Origin: Streptomyces sp. NBC_01314
Lineage (GTDB): Bacteria > Actinomycetota > Actinomycetes > Streptomycetales > Streptomycetaceae
Direction of reading: 5' to 3'
Length of the DNA stretch: 64,000 nucleotides
Assembly (NCBI RefSeq): GCF_041435215.1
Contig: NZ_CP108394.1
Span: 10,726,001 to 10,790,000, forward strand
In this document: positions 44,018-52,643 of the stretch, in pieces
Layout: each line of letters opens with the position of its first letter
Numbering within the stretch: position 1 is the stretch's first letter
Translations under genes and position numbers: made by a program
The notes under the pieces: model-generated
Database searches by the model: none
The model's input: only the letters and a program-made list of their open reading frames with translations
What the model was told of the DNA's origin: nothing

Positions 44018-44707
44018 TCACGGGGTCATGCCGCCGGTGCACGCGGCACCCGGCTCCGGCGTCTGCTCGCCCTGGACGTACTTGGCGAGGAACTTCTGCA
44101 CCCGGGGGTCGGACGCCTTGTCCACCTTCAGCTGGTGCTCCCAGGCGCTCAGCACGATGGGCGAGGACTGGTCCTCGTAGGGGCTCATGAACGTGTACGT
44201 CGTCTTCTTCACGAGCCCGGTCAGCGACTCGACGTCGGCCTTGGCCGCCTTGTCGTTGTACGTGACCCAGACGGCGCCGTGCTCCAGCGCGTGCACCGCG
44301 TTCTCGTTCGGGAGGGCCTTGGTGTACACCTGCTTGTCGCAGTTGACCCACACCTGGTTGTGGTCGCCGCCCACCGGCGGGCTCATCTTGTAGGTGACGG
44401 GCTCGGCGACGTGGTTCTGGGTGAGCTTCGACCAGCTCTTCACACCGTCGACCGGCGCCGCCTTCGCCGCCGCCGCTGCCTCTTCCTTCTCCTGGGCGGA
44501 GTCGATGAGGTACCAGCCGCCGCCGACGAGCCCGGCGAGGATGACGGTGGTGACGCCGAGCATGAGCATGCGCACGCGCCGCTCACGGGCCTGCTCCGCC
44601 TTGCGTATCTCCTCGACGCGGGCGCGCCGCGCCGCCTCCCTGGCCTTCGGGCTGTTGTTCCTGCCCTTGGGGCCGCTGTTGTTGGCCTTCGCCTTGGATG
44701 AAGCCAT
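44018..44707 (-). CDS. DUF3105 membrane-anchored protein
   Basis: A 229-aa protein with a Lys/Arg/Ala-rich cytoplasmic coil (residues 1-44), one transmembrane helix (MLMLGVTTVILAGLVGGGWYL, split as about 47-67), and an extracellular DUF3105 domain. The domain shows PPVGGDHNQVWVNC near 110 and ENAVHALEHGAVWVTY near 136, the family core. Function is unknown. GAGAAGG lies upstream of the ATG. A small secreted protein gene precedes it on the same strand, 86 bases away, a common actinobacterial pairing. Confidence 0.92.
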   Translation of the reverse strand: MASSKAKANNSGPKGRNNSPKAREAARRARVEEIRKAEQARERRVRMLMLGVTTVILAGLVGGGWYLIDSAQEKEEAAAAAKAAPVDGVKSWSKLTQNHVAEPVTYKMSPPVGGDHNQVWVNCDKQVYTKALPNENAVHALEHGAVWVTYNDKAAKADVESLTGLVKKTTYTFMSPYEDQSSPIVLSAWEHQLKVDKASDPRVQKFLAKYVQGEQTPEPGAACTGGMTP

Positions 44708-44792
44708 GGGGTGTCCTTCTCCCCGCCGCCCCCGTAGGGGCCCGGCGGTTCTGCGAGTCGTCTGGGGTCTGTCGCGCGGGCCGGTGGCCGGC

Positions 44793-45215
44793 CTAGACGC
44801 GGAGCAACTGCAGTTCGTGGAGATCGGGAGGGCGGGACCGCCCCGGCTCGCGGGAACCTTCGAGCGCCACCGGGGCCGCAGCCGTAGCGGGCTGCCAGGA
44901 CGCGGCGGTGTGATCGGCGCCGGGCAGCGGCATCTGGCCCAGCACCGCGGCGGGGTCGGGGGCATGGCAGTCGTGCTTGCCGGGACTGTGCTCACAGGGG
45001 TCGCGCTCCACCCGGCCCGCACGCGCGGCGGCGAACCCCTCCGCCGTCGGCCCCGCAGACACCGAATGCGGGCGCGGCGCCGGAGCCTCACCGGGAGGCG
45101 ATCCCGCGCAGAACAAGAGGAACGTGCTCAGGGCCAATGCCACCACGAGCATCAGGCGCGCCGACCGGCCCCGGGCGCACGGCAGCGCCGTACGTCTGAA
45201 CGGCCGGCCGGACAT
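44793..45215 (-). CDS. Small membrane or secreted protein, DUF6153-like
   Basis: A 140-aa protein with a basic start, one hydrophobic segment (LMLVVALALSTFLLFCAG, about 21-38) and a Cys/His-containing exterior (CEHSPGKHDCH near 74). It ends with DLHELQLLRV, which resembles the ELQLLR tail I associate with DUF6153. GAGG lies seven bases before the ATG. It probably shares a transcript with the downstream DUF3105 gene. Possible metal binding through the Cys/His cluster is inference. Confidence 0.65.
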   Translation of the reverse strand: MSGRPFRRTALPCARGRSARLMLVVALALSTFLLFCAGSPPGEAPAPRPHSVSAGPTAEGFAAARAGRVERDPCEHSPGKHDCHAPDPAAVLGQMPLPGADHTAASWQPATAAAPVALEGSREPGRSRPPDLHELQLLRV

Positions 45216-45410
45216 GGAGGCACCTCACGAGTCGAGGCGAACGGGAGTGCGAGCGTCGCTGAAATTATCAGACGACGCACAGCCGTGGTCCCGTCCCATG
45301 AATCCCGTGCCGGTTTCACGCGGTCCGTCCCGTTCGGCGCGCGTCCGGGACCGGTCCTGGCTAGCGTGAGATCCGGGGAATCCACCTGTCGAACCGAGGA
45401 GAGTGGCGCG

Positions 45411-46220
45411 ATGGCCGCACATCCCGAGGGAACGCCCTGTTGGGCCGACGCGATGTTCAGCGACGTCGAGGGGGCGAAGAGTTTCTACGGCGATGTCCTG
45501 GGCTGGACGTTCGGAGAGTCGTCCTCCGAGTACGGCAACTACACACAGGCGTACGCGGACGGCAAGGCGGTGGCCGCGGTCGTCCCGCCGATGCCCGGCC
45601 AGGAGGGCCAGTCCGCTTGGTGCCTGTACTTCGCCTCGGCCGACGTGAACGCCACCGCCACGAGGATCCGCGACCACGGCGGCGAGGTGCTGATGGAGCC
45701 GATGCGGGTCGGCGAGTTCGGCTCCATGCTGCTGGCCCGCTCTCCGGACGGCGTCGTCTTCGGCGTCTGGCAGGCGGGCGCCCACCAGGGCTTCGAGGCC
45801 ATGGGCGTGCCCGGCGCGTACGTCTGGGCCGAGATCTACACCCGTGAACCCGAGAAGTCCGACACGTTCTTCCCTGCCGTCTTCTCCTTCCGGGCCAAGC
45901 AGATGGACGACCCCGGCAACCCCCAGATGGATTTTCGGGTTTTCGAACTGGGGCAGGGCCCGCTGCTCGGCCGGATGAAGATGACCGCGGAGGACTTCCC
46001 GCCCGAGGTGCCCTCGTACATCAACGTGTACTTCACCGTCCCCGACTGCGACGACGCGGTCGCCAGGGCCACCAAGCTGGGCGGCGTCCTGCGCTTCGGC
46101 CCGATGGACACCCCCTTCGGGCGCTTCGCCGCGCTCAGCGACCCGCAGGGCGCGTCGTTCTCGGTCATCGACGTCACCAACACCAAGGGCGAGATGCCGG
46201 CGCTCTCGGACGTCGACTGA
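45411..46220 (+). CDS. Two-domain VOC/glyoxalase-family protein
   Basis: A 269-aa protein made of two tandem VOC modules (about 5-125 and 130-262), each of beta-alpha-beta-beta-beta type. Module one shows CWADAMFSDVEGAKSFYGDVLGW at its start and SPDGVVFGVWQ at its end; module two shows VWAEIYTREPEKSDTFFPAVF and closes with DPQGASFSVID. This layout matches the bacterial 27-kDa antigen/hydroxylase-like VOC proteins of unknown substrate. GAGGAG precedes the ATG; a TAGCGT-type -10 lies about 50 bases upstream. Confidence 0.92.
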   Translation: MAAHPEGTPCWADAMFSDVEGAKSFYGDVLGWTFGESSSEYGNYTQAYADGKAVAAVVPPMPGQEGQSAWCLYFASADVNATATRIRDHGGEVLMEPMRVGEFGSMLLARSPDGVVFGVWQAGAHQGFEAMGVPGAYVWAEIYTREPEKSDTFFPAVFSFRAKQMDDPGNPQMDFRVFELGQGPLLGRMKMTAEDFPPEVPSYINVYFTVPDCDDAVARATKLGGVLRFGPMDTPFGRFAALSDPQGASFSVIDVTNTKGEMPALSDVD

Positions 46221-46240
46221 GCGGACCTGGTGAGGTCCGC
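46221..46240 (+). terminator. Perfect hairpin immediately after the VOC stop codon
   Basis: GCGGACCT-GGTG-AGGTCCGC is an 8-bp perfect stem with a 4-base loop beginning at the base after the TGA. Confidence 0.8.
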
Positions 46241-46295
46241 GGGGCGCGGGACCCGTGGACGGCCCCACGCCCCCGCGCATGGCATGATCGAGCGC

Positions 46296-47018
46296 ATGTC
46301 GGAACGTGTTGTGGCCGCCTGTGACGGAGCGTCCAAGGGAAACCCCGGACCAGCGGGCTGGGCCTGGGTGGTCGCCGAGGACGATGAGATCCCTTCGCGT
46401 TGGGAGGCCGGCCCGCTGGGCAGGTCCACCAACAACATCGCCGAACTCACCGCGCTGGAGCGGCTGTTGGCGGCCACCGACCCGGCCGTCCCGATCGAGA
46501 TCCGGATGGACTCCCAGTACGCGATGAAGGCGGTCACCACCTGGCTGCCCGGCTGGAAGCGCAACGGCTGGCGCACGGCCGCCGGCAAGCCGGTCGCCAA
46601 CCGGGAACTCGTGGTCCGCATCGACGAGTTGCTGGCCGACCGCTCCGTGGAGTTCCGCTACGTCCCCGCGCACCAGGTCGACGGCGACCCCCTCAACGAC
46701 TTCGCCGACCGCGCGGCGAGCCAGGCGGCCATCGTGCAGGAACCCGCCGGCACCGGGCTGGGCTCCCCGGAACCGCCGGCCGCGCCCGACGCGGCCCCGT
46801 CCCGCTGGAGCGCGGCGAAGAAGCCCGGGAAGTCCGGCAGGCCCAGCACCCGGAGCGGCTCGTCCTCGTCCTCGGCGTCGTCCCGCACCATCAAGGCGAA
46901 GTTTCCCGGCCGCTGCCTGTGCGGCCGCCCGTACGCCGCGGGTGAGCCCATCGCCAAGAACGACCAGGGCTGGGGCCACCCGGAGTGCCGTACGGCGGCG
47001 ACGGCCGGAGCCGAGTAG
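46296..47018 (+). CDS. RNase HI with C-terminal Cys/His extension
   Basis: A 240-aa ribonuclease H that cleaves RNA in RNA-DNA hybrids. The catalytic carboxylates are in DGASKGNPGPAGWAW (Asp near residue 9), AELTAL (Glu near 47) and MDSQYAMK (Asp near 68), with the late Asp in NDFADRAA near 127. Beyond the about 140-residue domain is a Ser/Pro-rich linker and a terminal segment CLCGRPYAAGEPI...GHPEC, whose C-x-C/H-x-x-C spacing suggests a zinc-binding knuckle. ATG 46296 or 46284 could be the start; neither has a clear ribosome site. Confidence 0.93.
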   Translation: MSERVVAACDGASKGNPGPAGWAWVVAEDDEIPSRWEAGPLGRSTNNIAELTALERLLAATDPAVPIEIRMDSQYAMKAVTTWLPGWKRNGWRTAAGKPVANRELVVRIDELLADRSVEFRYVPAHQVDGDPLNDFADRAASQAAIVQEPAGTGLGSPEPPAAPDAAPSRWSAAKKPGKSGRPSTRSGSSSSSASSRTIKAKFPGRCLCGRPYAAGEPIAKNDQGWGHPECRTAATAGAE

Positions 47019-47052
47019 CCGCCGGGGCGGACCGCACGGGAGGGCGTGGTTG

Positions 47053-47505
47053 TCACACGACGGTGCCGCGCCACTCCCCGGTCTCCCGGCCGCGCTTCTC
47101 GATGAACTTCTTGAAGCGCTCCAGGTCACCCTTGGTCTGCCGCTTCACGACCCCCAGTTTGTCGGCCACCTTCTCGGCGGCGCCCTCGGGCTGGAAGTCC
47201 ATCTGCAGCATCACCTTCGTGCGCTCCTCGGAGAGGCGGTGGAAGGTGACGGCGCCGGCCTGCCTGGCCTCACCGCCGACGGTCGTCCACGCGACCCTCG
47301 CGTCCGGGATCTGCTCGGTGATCTTCGCGTCGAACTCCCGCCTCACGCCGTCCACCTCGGTCACCCAGCGCGTGAGCGTGTCCGAACGCTGCTCGATCCG
47401 CTCGACCCCGCTCATGAACTCCGGGAAGGTCTCGAACTGCGTCCACTGGTCGTAGGCGGTCCGCACGGGGACCTGAACCTCGATGGACTCCTCGATCTGG
47501 GTCAT
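47053..47505 (-). CDS. SRPBCC (START-like) family protein, polyketide cyclase/dehydrase type
   Basis: A 150-aa helix-grip protein: ESIEVQVPVRTAYDQWTQFETFPEFM at the start, a central beta-sheet with RWVTEVDGVRREFDAKITEQ, and a long closing helix ending in a basic KKFIEKRGRE. It belongs to the polyketide cyclase/dehydrase and lipid-transport superfamily; ligand is unknown. GAGGAGGCG precedes the ATG. It follows the tyrosinase gene on the same strand, but about 95 bases separate them. Confidence 0.9.
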   Translation of the reverse strand: MTQIEESIEVQVPVRTAYDQWTQFETFPEFMSGVERIEQRSDTLTRWVTEVDGVRREFDAKITEQIPDARVAWTTVGGEARQAGAVTFHRLSEERTKVMLQMDFQPEGAAEKVADKLGVVKRQTKGDLERFKKFIEKRGRETGEWRGTVV

Positions 47506-47600
47506 CGGTCGCCTCCTCGCATCCGTTGCGTGTCCATCGCGTCCGAGTCGCCTCGGCCGCGTCCGACGCGGGTACCCAGGGCCCGTGCGGATCAACGTGG

Positions 47601-48425
47601 TCAGGCCGCGTCGAACGTGTAGTGCGCGGTGTGGTCCAGCAACGCCGCCGGGGTCGTGTCGTTCCACGGCTTCATGGTCTCGTCCAGGTCGACCACGTTC
47701 GGCGTCCCGGCGGCCGGCAGGTACGGGGAACCCGGGTGCAGGCGCTGCCAGTCGGCCCACAGCTTGTCGACGAACGCGTGGTGCAGCCAGAAGACCGGGT
47801 CGTTGGGGGAGACTCCGGTGCCCATCTGGCCGCCCACCCAGACGTGCACCCGGTTGTGGAGGTTCACGCCCCGCCAGCCCTCCAGGTGGTTGCGGAAACC
47901 GTCCGAGGCGCTGTTCCAGGGCGTCATGTCGTACGTGGACATCGCCAGCACGGAGTCCACCTCGGCCCGGGTCGGCAACTGCCGCACCGCACTCCCGAGG
48001 GACCGCCGCAGATAGGTCCGGCCGTCGATGCGCACACTGATCGGCCAGTTCCCGGTGGACGCCGCGAACGGTCCGTCCGTCACGCGTCCGTCGCGGCTGC
48101 GCCCGGTGCCGCCGAGGAAGTCCGGCGCCCACAGTGAGGAGCGTGCCGTGCGGTCGGCCGTCCAGTCCCAGTAGGGCAGTGCGACGGTGGGGTCCACGGA
48201 CTGCAGGGCCCGCTCGAACTCCAGCAGGAATCTGCGGTGCCAGGGGAGGAAGGACGGCGAACGGTGGCCCGTGCGTTCGCCGTTGTCGGTGTCGCCGAGG
48301 ATGAACGCGTTGTGCGTGGTGACGAACTCGTCGTAGCGGCCGGAGCGCTTCAGCGCGATCAGCGCGTCGACGAAGCGCCGCTTCTCGTCGGCGGTCAGGG
48401 TCGCCTGGTTCTTGCGTATGGTCAT
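47601..48425 (-). CDS. melC2: Tyrosinase (MelC2-type), binuclear copper monooxygenase
   Basis: A 274-aa type 3 copper enzyme that hydroxylates monophenols and oxidises diphenols to quinones, starting melanin. The CuA His residues are in THNAFI (near 38), TGHRSPSFLPWHRRFLLEFE (near 54-63); the CuB residues are in HNRVHVWVGG (near 190-194) and DPVFWLHHAFVD (near 215). Length matches known Streptomyces MelC2 (about 273 aa). It lacks its own signal and is exported with its chaperone MelC1, encoded just upstream. GGAG lies ahead of the ATG. Confidence 0.97.
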   Translation of the reverse strand: MTIRKNQATLTADEKRRFVDALIALKRSGRYDEFVTTHNAFILGDTDNGERTGHRSPSFLPWHRRFLLEFERALQSVDPTVALPYWDWTADRTARSSLWAPDFLGGTGRSRDGRVTDGPFAASTGNWPISVRIDGRTYLRRSLGSAVRQLPTRAEVDSVLAMSTYDMTPWNSASDGFRNHLEGWRGVNLHNRVHVWVGGQMGTGVSPNDPVFWLHHAFVDKLWADWQRLHPGSPYLPAAGTPNVVDLDETMKPWNDTTPAALLDHTAHYTFDAA

Positions 48426-48458
48426 GGCTCTGCGGCTCCTTGCGGTGTTTCCTGTGGT

Positions 48459-48482
48459 GCGGGTGCGGGTGCGGGTGCGGGT
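48459..48482. repeat. Four GCGGGT hexamers in the melC1-melC2 spacer
   Basis: Four perfect tandem 6-bp units end at the melC1 stop codon. Likely slippage-prone; it could vary the melC1-melC2 spacing between strains. Confidence 0.85.
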
Positions 48483-48847
48483 CAGTTGAAGGGGACGAGG
48501 CGGGCGCCCTGGAGTTCGTCGACCGCTGCGCGGGCGGCGGCGCGCGGGGTCGGCACGGGGGAGTAGTGGCTGACGACGCTGATCCAGCTGCCGTCGGCGT
48601 TCCGCATCACATGCAGCTCGGTCCCGTCGACGAGCACGGCGTACCCGGCGCCGTGATGGTGACCGCCGCCGTCGGTCGCGTGCCCCTGTATCCGACGGCC
48701 CCGGTAGACCTCGTCGAAGGCCTGAGGGCCCTCGGGGTCCTGGTGGCCGCCGTGGTCGTCCGCGACGGCGGCGGTGAGCGGGGCGCCGACGGTCACGGCG
48801 AGGGCGGCCGCGGCGCCGAGGGCATGGCGGCGGGTGATGTCGGGCAT
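48482..48847 (-). CDS. melC1: Tyrosinase copper chaperone/export cofactor (MelC1-type)
   Basis: A 121-aa protein with a twin-arginine signal ([18 protein letters not shown], Arg pair at 6-7), which also carries the tyrosinase partner through Tat. The mature part is His-rich ([24 protein letters not shown]) for copper donation, and has the family block YRGRRIQG and the closing [32 protein letters not shown] precedes the ATG. It is the first gene of a two-gene melC operon. Confidence 0.96.
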   Translation of the reverse strand: MPDITRRHALGAAAALAVTVGAPLTAAVADDHGGHQDPEGPQAFDEVYRGRRIQGHATDGGGHHHGAGYAVLVDGTELHVMRNADGSWISVVSHYSPVPTPRAAARAAVDELQGARLVPFN

Positions 48848-49183
48848 GCGGAAACCTCCTGGGAAGGGGGGATTGATGACTCGTCATACCTATCGATCCG
48901 GTGTGGAACCGGAGAAATCCCAGGAAGCCGGTTGGCCGCGATCAGGACAATTAAGTACATGTCGTACAATGTTGAACAAAGATGATCTTGCTGTGGTGGA
49001 TCTTCGATTGTGGACGGAGGGGGAAATTCCGCCCGGTGGCGCGGGTGTGGCCGATGATCTTGCGGTGGTCGCGTGAATCAAGCGGTCGGCGTCACGTGGG
49101 CAAAGTGACGTGAATCCGGGGCGCACGCGCGCTGCTACTCTTCGTGGTCAATTGATCGCTTTGCGCAGCGAAATGGAGTGTGC
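48848..49183. promoter_or_regulatory. Divergent promoter region of melC1-melC2 and the FAD monooxygenase
   Basis: About 335 bases, distinctly AT-richer than the flanks (for example around 48950-49020), with no convincing ORF. A GTAC-N5-GTAC arrangement (48955-48967) and CGTCACGTGGGCAAAGTGACG (near 49089) look like possible protein-binding dyads, but I cannot name a regulator. Confidence 0.45.
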
Positions 49184-50422
49184 GTGAAGATCGCGTGCGT
49201 CGGCGGCGGACCCGCAAGCCTGTACTTCTCGATCCTGATGAAGCGGCAGGACCCGTCCCACGACATCACCGTCCATGAACGGAACCCGGCAGGATCGACG
49301 TACGGCTGGGGTGTGACCTACTGGTCCGAGCTACTGGACAAGCTCCGCGAGAAGGACCCCGAGACGGCCCTCGCCATCAGCGAGAACTCCGTCAACTGGA
49401 ACAGCGGGGTGGCCCACGTCCGCGACCGTACGACGGTCCAGCCCGGCGACGAGGGCTTCGGCATCGGGCGGCGCCGCCTGCTCGAACTGCTCGCCGAACG
49501 GGCGCGGGCCCTCGGTGTCCGCGTCGAGTACGAGGACGGGATCACGGCCGACGACCTGCCGTACGCCGACCTCGTCGTCGCGGGCGACGGAGTCAACAGC
49601 ACGGTGCGCGAGCGGTACGCCGACCGCTTCGGCAGCGACATCACGCTCGGCCGCAACACCTACATCTGGCTCGGCACCAGCAAGGTCCACGACGCCTTCA
49701 CCTTCTCCTTCCAGGAGACCGACCACGGCTGGATCTGGGCCTACGCCTACCCGTTCAGCGACGAGCAGAGCACCTGTGTCATCGAGTGCTCCCCGCGGAC
49801 ACTGAACGGCCTGGGCCTGGACCGCCTGGCCGAGGCGGACGGGCTGGCCCTGCTGGAGAAGCTCTTCGCCGACATCCTCGACGGCCACCCCCTTCTGGGC
49901 CGGGCCCAGGACGACGGCACCGCCCAGTGGCTCAACTTCCGCACCCTGACCAACCGCGCCTGGCACCACGGCAACCTCGTCCTGCTCGGCGACGCCGCCC
50001 ACACCACGCACTACTCCATCGGCGCCGGCACCACCCTCGCCCTGGAGGACGCCATCTGCCTGGCCGAAGCCCTCGGCGCCCACCCGGAGACGGAGGCCGC
50101 GCTCGCCGCGTACGAGCGACAGCGCAAGTCCGAGCTGCTGCGGCTGCAGAGCGCGGCCCGGCACAGCGCCCAGTGGTACGAGAACATCCAGCGGTACATC
50201 GACCTGCCTCCGGAGCAGATGTTCGCGCTCCTGGGCCAGCGGCACTCCCCGCTGCTGCCGTATGTGCCGCCGCAGCTCTACTACCGTCTCGACCGCGCGG
50301 TCGGCCGTCTGGAGGCGCTGCGCCGTCTCAAGCGCTGGCTGGGCCCGAAGCTGGCCCGGTCGTCGCAGTCGCGTGCCCTCGCCGACGCCGACCGGAAGCA
50401 GCCCACGTCCGGGGCCTTCTAG
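49184..50422 (+). CDS. FAD-dependent aromatic monooxygenase, salicylyl/anthraniloyl-CoA hydroxylase-like
   Basis: A 412-aa class A flavoprotein hydroxylase. The FAD GxGxxS-type motif is at the very start (CVGGGPASLYFSILMKRQ), the DG motif is VVAGDGVNSTVRERY near residue 137, and GDAAHTTHYSIGAGTTLALED near 269 completes the family set. The N-terminal phrase ERNPAGSTYGWGVTYW strongly resembles the monooxygenase half of salicylyl-CoA 5-hydroxylase/anthraniloyl-CoA monooxygenase, but the oxidoreductase half is absent. GTG 49184 has GGAG five bases upstream. The substrate is inferred only. Its stop overlaps the convergent AlkB gene by four bases. Confidence 0.9.
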   Translation: MKIACVGGGPASLYFSILMKRQDPSHDITVHERNPAGSTYGWGVTYWSELLDKLREKDPETALAISENSVNWNSGVAHVRDRTTVQPGDEGFGIGRRRLLELLAERARALGVRVEYEDGITADDLPYADLVVAGDGVNSTVRERYADRFGSDITLGRNTYIWLGTSKVHDAFTFSFQETDHGWIWAYAYPFSDEQSTCVIECSPRTLNGLGLDRLAEADGLALLEKLFADILDGHPLLGRAQDDGTAQWLNFRTLTNRAWHHGNLVLLGDAAHTTHYSIGAGTTLALEDAICLAEALGAHPETEAALAAYERQRKSELLRLQSAARHSAQWYENIQRYIDLPPEQMFALLGQRHSPLLPYVPPQLYYRLDRAVGRLEALRRLKRWLGPKLARSSQSRALADADRKQPTSGAF

Positions 50423-51045
50423 CGCACGCCCCGGGGCCGGAACTGGACGCTGATGCGTGGCCCCACCGCCCGCGTCGACTTGGGGATCGCGTGGTCCCAC
50501 GTGCGCTGGCAGGAGCCGCCCATCACGATCAGGTCGCCGTGTCCCTGCGGCAGCCGCAGGGTCTCCCCGCCGCCGTGCGGGCGCAGGGCCAGATCGCGGG
50601 GGTCGCCCACGGACAGGATGGCCACCATCGTGTCCTCCCGGCCTCCCCGCCCGATCCGGTCGCCGTGCCAGGCCACGCTGTCCCGGCCGTCCCGGTAGTA
50701 GCAGAGCCCCGCCGTGGCGAACGGCTCACCCAGCTCGGAGCCGTAGTGCGTGGAGAGCGCCTCCCGGGCCTCGTCCATGACGGGGTGCGGGAGGGCGTCC
50801 TCGGCGCCGTAGTGAGCGAGCAGCCGGGGTACGTCCACGACCTGCTCGTACATCTGTCGTCGCTCCGCCTTCCAGGGCACCTCCTCGGCGAGCCGCGTGA
50901 AGAGCGCGTCGGCACCGCCGAGCCACCCGGGCAGCAGGTCGACCCAGGCCCCGGCCCCCAGCTCCCGCCTGCGCAGCCCGTCGAGGGAGCCGAGGCGGAG
51001 GTCGTCGGACTGGTCGAAGAGGGAGCCCTGGAGGTGCATGGCCAT
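50419..51045 (-). CDS. AlkB-like 2-oxoglutarate/Fe(II) dioxygenase
   Basis: A 208-aa DNA/RNA dealkylation-type dioxygenase. Iron ligands are H-x-D in VAWHGDRIG near residue 126 and the distal His in TWDHAIPKS near 183; the 2-oxoglutarate Arg is in RISVQFR near 198. The family phrase LCYYRDGRDSVAWHGD is complete. It likely repairs alkylated nucleic acid bases. The next gene on this strand (AIM24-like) ends 90 bases upstream of it. Confidence 0.94.
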   Translation of the reverse strand: MAMHLQGSLFDQSDDLRLGSLDGLRRRELGAGAWVDLLPGWLGGADALFTRLAEEVPWKAERRQMYEQVVDVPRLLAHYGAEDALPHPVMDEAREALSTHYGSELGEPFATAGLCYYRDGRDSVAWHGDRIGRGGREDTMVAILSVGDPRDLALRPHGGGETLRLPQGHGDLIVMGGSCQRTWDHAIPKSTRAVGPRISVQFRPRGVR

Positions 51046-51134
51046 ACGGCCAGCTTACCCCCGTATTCGAAAGCGTGTTCGCTTAAGGCTTTCGGTGGCT
51101 CCCGGAGGCGCGGGCTCCCTCGTCGTCCGTCGGC

Positions 51135-51812
51135 TCAGTGCTGCTGGGCCTTCTGCGGCGTCAGCTCGCTCGGCCGTACGACCACGAATCCCTCGCCCTC
51201 CAGCTTCAGCTGCACCGCCTCGCCGGAACCGCCGCGCATCATCGAGCCGAAGGACTGGGAGCGGTGCAGCGAGGTGTTGAGGTGGGCCGTCCAGCCCACG
51301 ACCGCGTCCGTGTCGACGAACACGGGCAGCTGCGGCGAGACCGGAATGACCAGCGGATTGCCGTCACAGACGAGACCGAGCTTCCCCTGCCCGGAGAACA
51401 CGCTGTTGAACAGCCCGCCGCCGGTCATCCCGGCGCCCTTCACGGTCTTGATCTCGTACGACAGCGAGGCGTCGAAGCACAGAACGTTGCGGCCGTTGAC
51501 GGTGAACACGTCACCCGGCTCGATGTCGACGACGAAACAGTTCTGCGCCTCGTGCGCGAACCAGGCCTCGCCCTGACCGCGCACCGCCATCAGCGGCAGC
51601 CCCTCCCCGGTGACCGCGCGCTTGAGCATGCCGCCCACACCCTGGCCCTTGCGTTCGAACTGCAGGTTCCCCCGGTAGGCGATCATCGCGCCCTGCCGCG
51701 CGAGCATCTCGCCGTTGACGGCGTACTTGATGGACTTGGCGTTCTGGACGCTCATCCCCGGCGCGTACGCCGGCTGCACCATGTTCTCGTTCGAGAAAAG
51801 ATCGCTCTTCAT
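51135..51812 (-). CDS. AIM24/TerB-associated beta-helix family protein
   Basis: A 225-aa cytoplasmic protein of the AIM24 family (beta-roll trimer in known structures, function unclear). Family features include QPAYAPGMSVQNAKSIKYAVNGEMLARQG (from residue 13), GGMLKRAVTGEGLPLM near 60, a central Gly-rich GAGMTGGGLFNSVFSGQGKLGL and PVFVDTDAVVGWTAHL near 165. Genes of this family often occur in twos and threes; only one is here. The ATG has no strong ribosome site. Confidence 0.9.
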   Translation of the reverse strand: MKSDLFSNENMVQPAYAPGMSVQNAKSIKYAVNGEMLARQGAMIAYRGNLQFERKGQGVGGMLKRAVTGEGLPLMAVRGQGEAWFAHEAQNCFVVDIEPGDVFTVNGRNVLCFDASLSYEIKTVKGAGMTGGGLFNSVFSGQGKLGLVCDGNPLVIPVSPQLPVFVDTDAVVGWTAHLNTSLHRSQSFGSMMRGGSGEAVQLKLEGEGFVVVRPSELTPQKAQQH

Positions 51813-51915
51813 ACGGTCATGCTGTCCCGGACCGTACGATTCCGCCAAGCGACGCGCGCGACAGGCGAATTGAGGCGCCTGACAACGCCGTGACCGGAAT
51901 GGTAGAAGCGGACAC

Positions 51916-52599
51916 ATGACCAACAAGACCGTCGGCGTCGACCTCCCGGACCGCCGGGGCCGCACCGGGCTCGACCGCACAGGCCGGGACCTCACCGGCA
52001 ACCCGCGCGTCCAGGTGCGGGACGTACGACTGCTGTCCAGCCACTGGTACGTGGAGCGCACCACGACCTTCGACTTCCAGCACGCCGACGGCACCTGGAG
52101 CACCCAGGAGCGCGAGACGCACGACCGCGGCAACGGCGCCACCGTCCTCCTCTACGACGCCGACCGCGAAACCGTCCTGCTCACCCGGCAGTTCCGCTAC
52201 CCGGTGTACGTCAACGGCCACCCCGACGGGATGCTCATCGAGACACCGGGCGGCCTCCTCGACGAGGAGGGCGAGCATCCCGAGGTCGCCGTGCGGCGCG
52301 AGGTGATCGAGGAGACCGGCCACACCATCGGCGAGATCCAGCACGTCTTCGACATCTACATGAGCCCCGGCTCGGTCACCGAACGCGTCAGCTTCTACGC
52401 CGCCCCGTACGGCCCGGCGACCCGCACCCACGAGGGCGGTGGCCTCGACGAGGAGGGAGAGGACATCGAACTCGTCGAACTGAACTTCCGCCGGGCCCTG
52501 GAAATGATCCGCGGCGGCGAGATCGCCGACGCCAAGACCATCATGCTGCTCCAGTGGGCGGCACTGGAGGGGCCGTTCAGCGCCGGAGGCAGGGTGTAG
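51916..52599 (+). CDS. NUDIX hydrolase, NudK/GDP-mannose pyrophosphatase-like
   Basis: A 227-aa NUDIX enzyme. The Nudix box is GGLLDEEGEHPEVAVRREVIEETG (from about residue 114; written in two parts GGLLDEEGEH and PEVAVRREVIEETG). Compared with the E. coli NudK form it seems to carry two extra residues before the PEV. The preceding HWYVERTTTFDF and LLTRQFRYPVYVNG blocks are NudK-like, pointing to nucleotide-sugar or ADP-sugar pyrophosphate hydrolysis. The N-terminus (about 30 residues, Arg/Asp-rich) is longer than usual. Confidence 0.9.
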   Translation: MTNKTVGVDLPDRRGRTGLDRTGRDLTGNPRVQVRDVRLLSSHWYVERTTTFDFQHADGTWSTQERETHDRGNGATVLLYDADRETVLLTRQFRYPVYVNGHPDGMLIETPGGLLDEEGEHPEVAVRREVIEETGHTIGEIQHVFDIYMSPGSVTERVSFYAAPYGPATRTHEGGGLDEEGEDIELVELNFRRALEMIRGGEIADAKTIMLLQWAALEGPFSAGGRV

Positions 52600-52643
52600 A
52601 GAGGGACTGAGGGGTCGAGGGCCCTCGGCGGCCTCGGCCCGTG

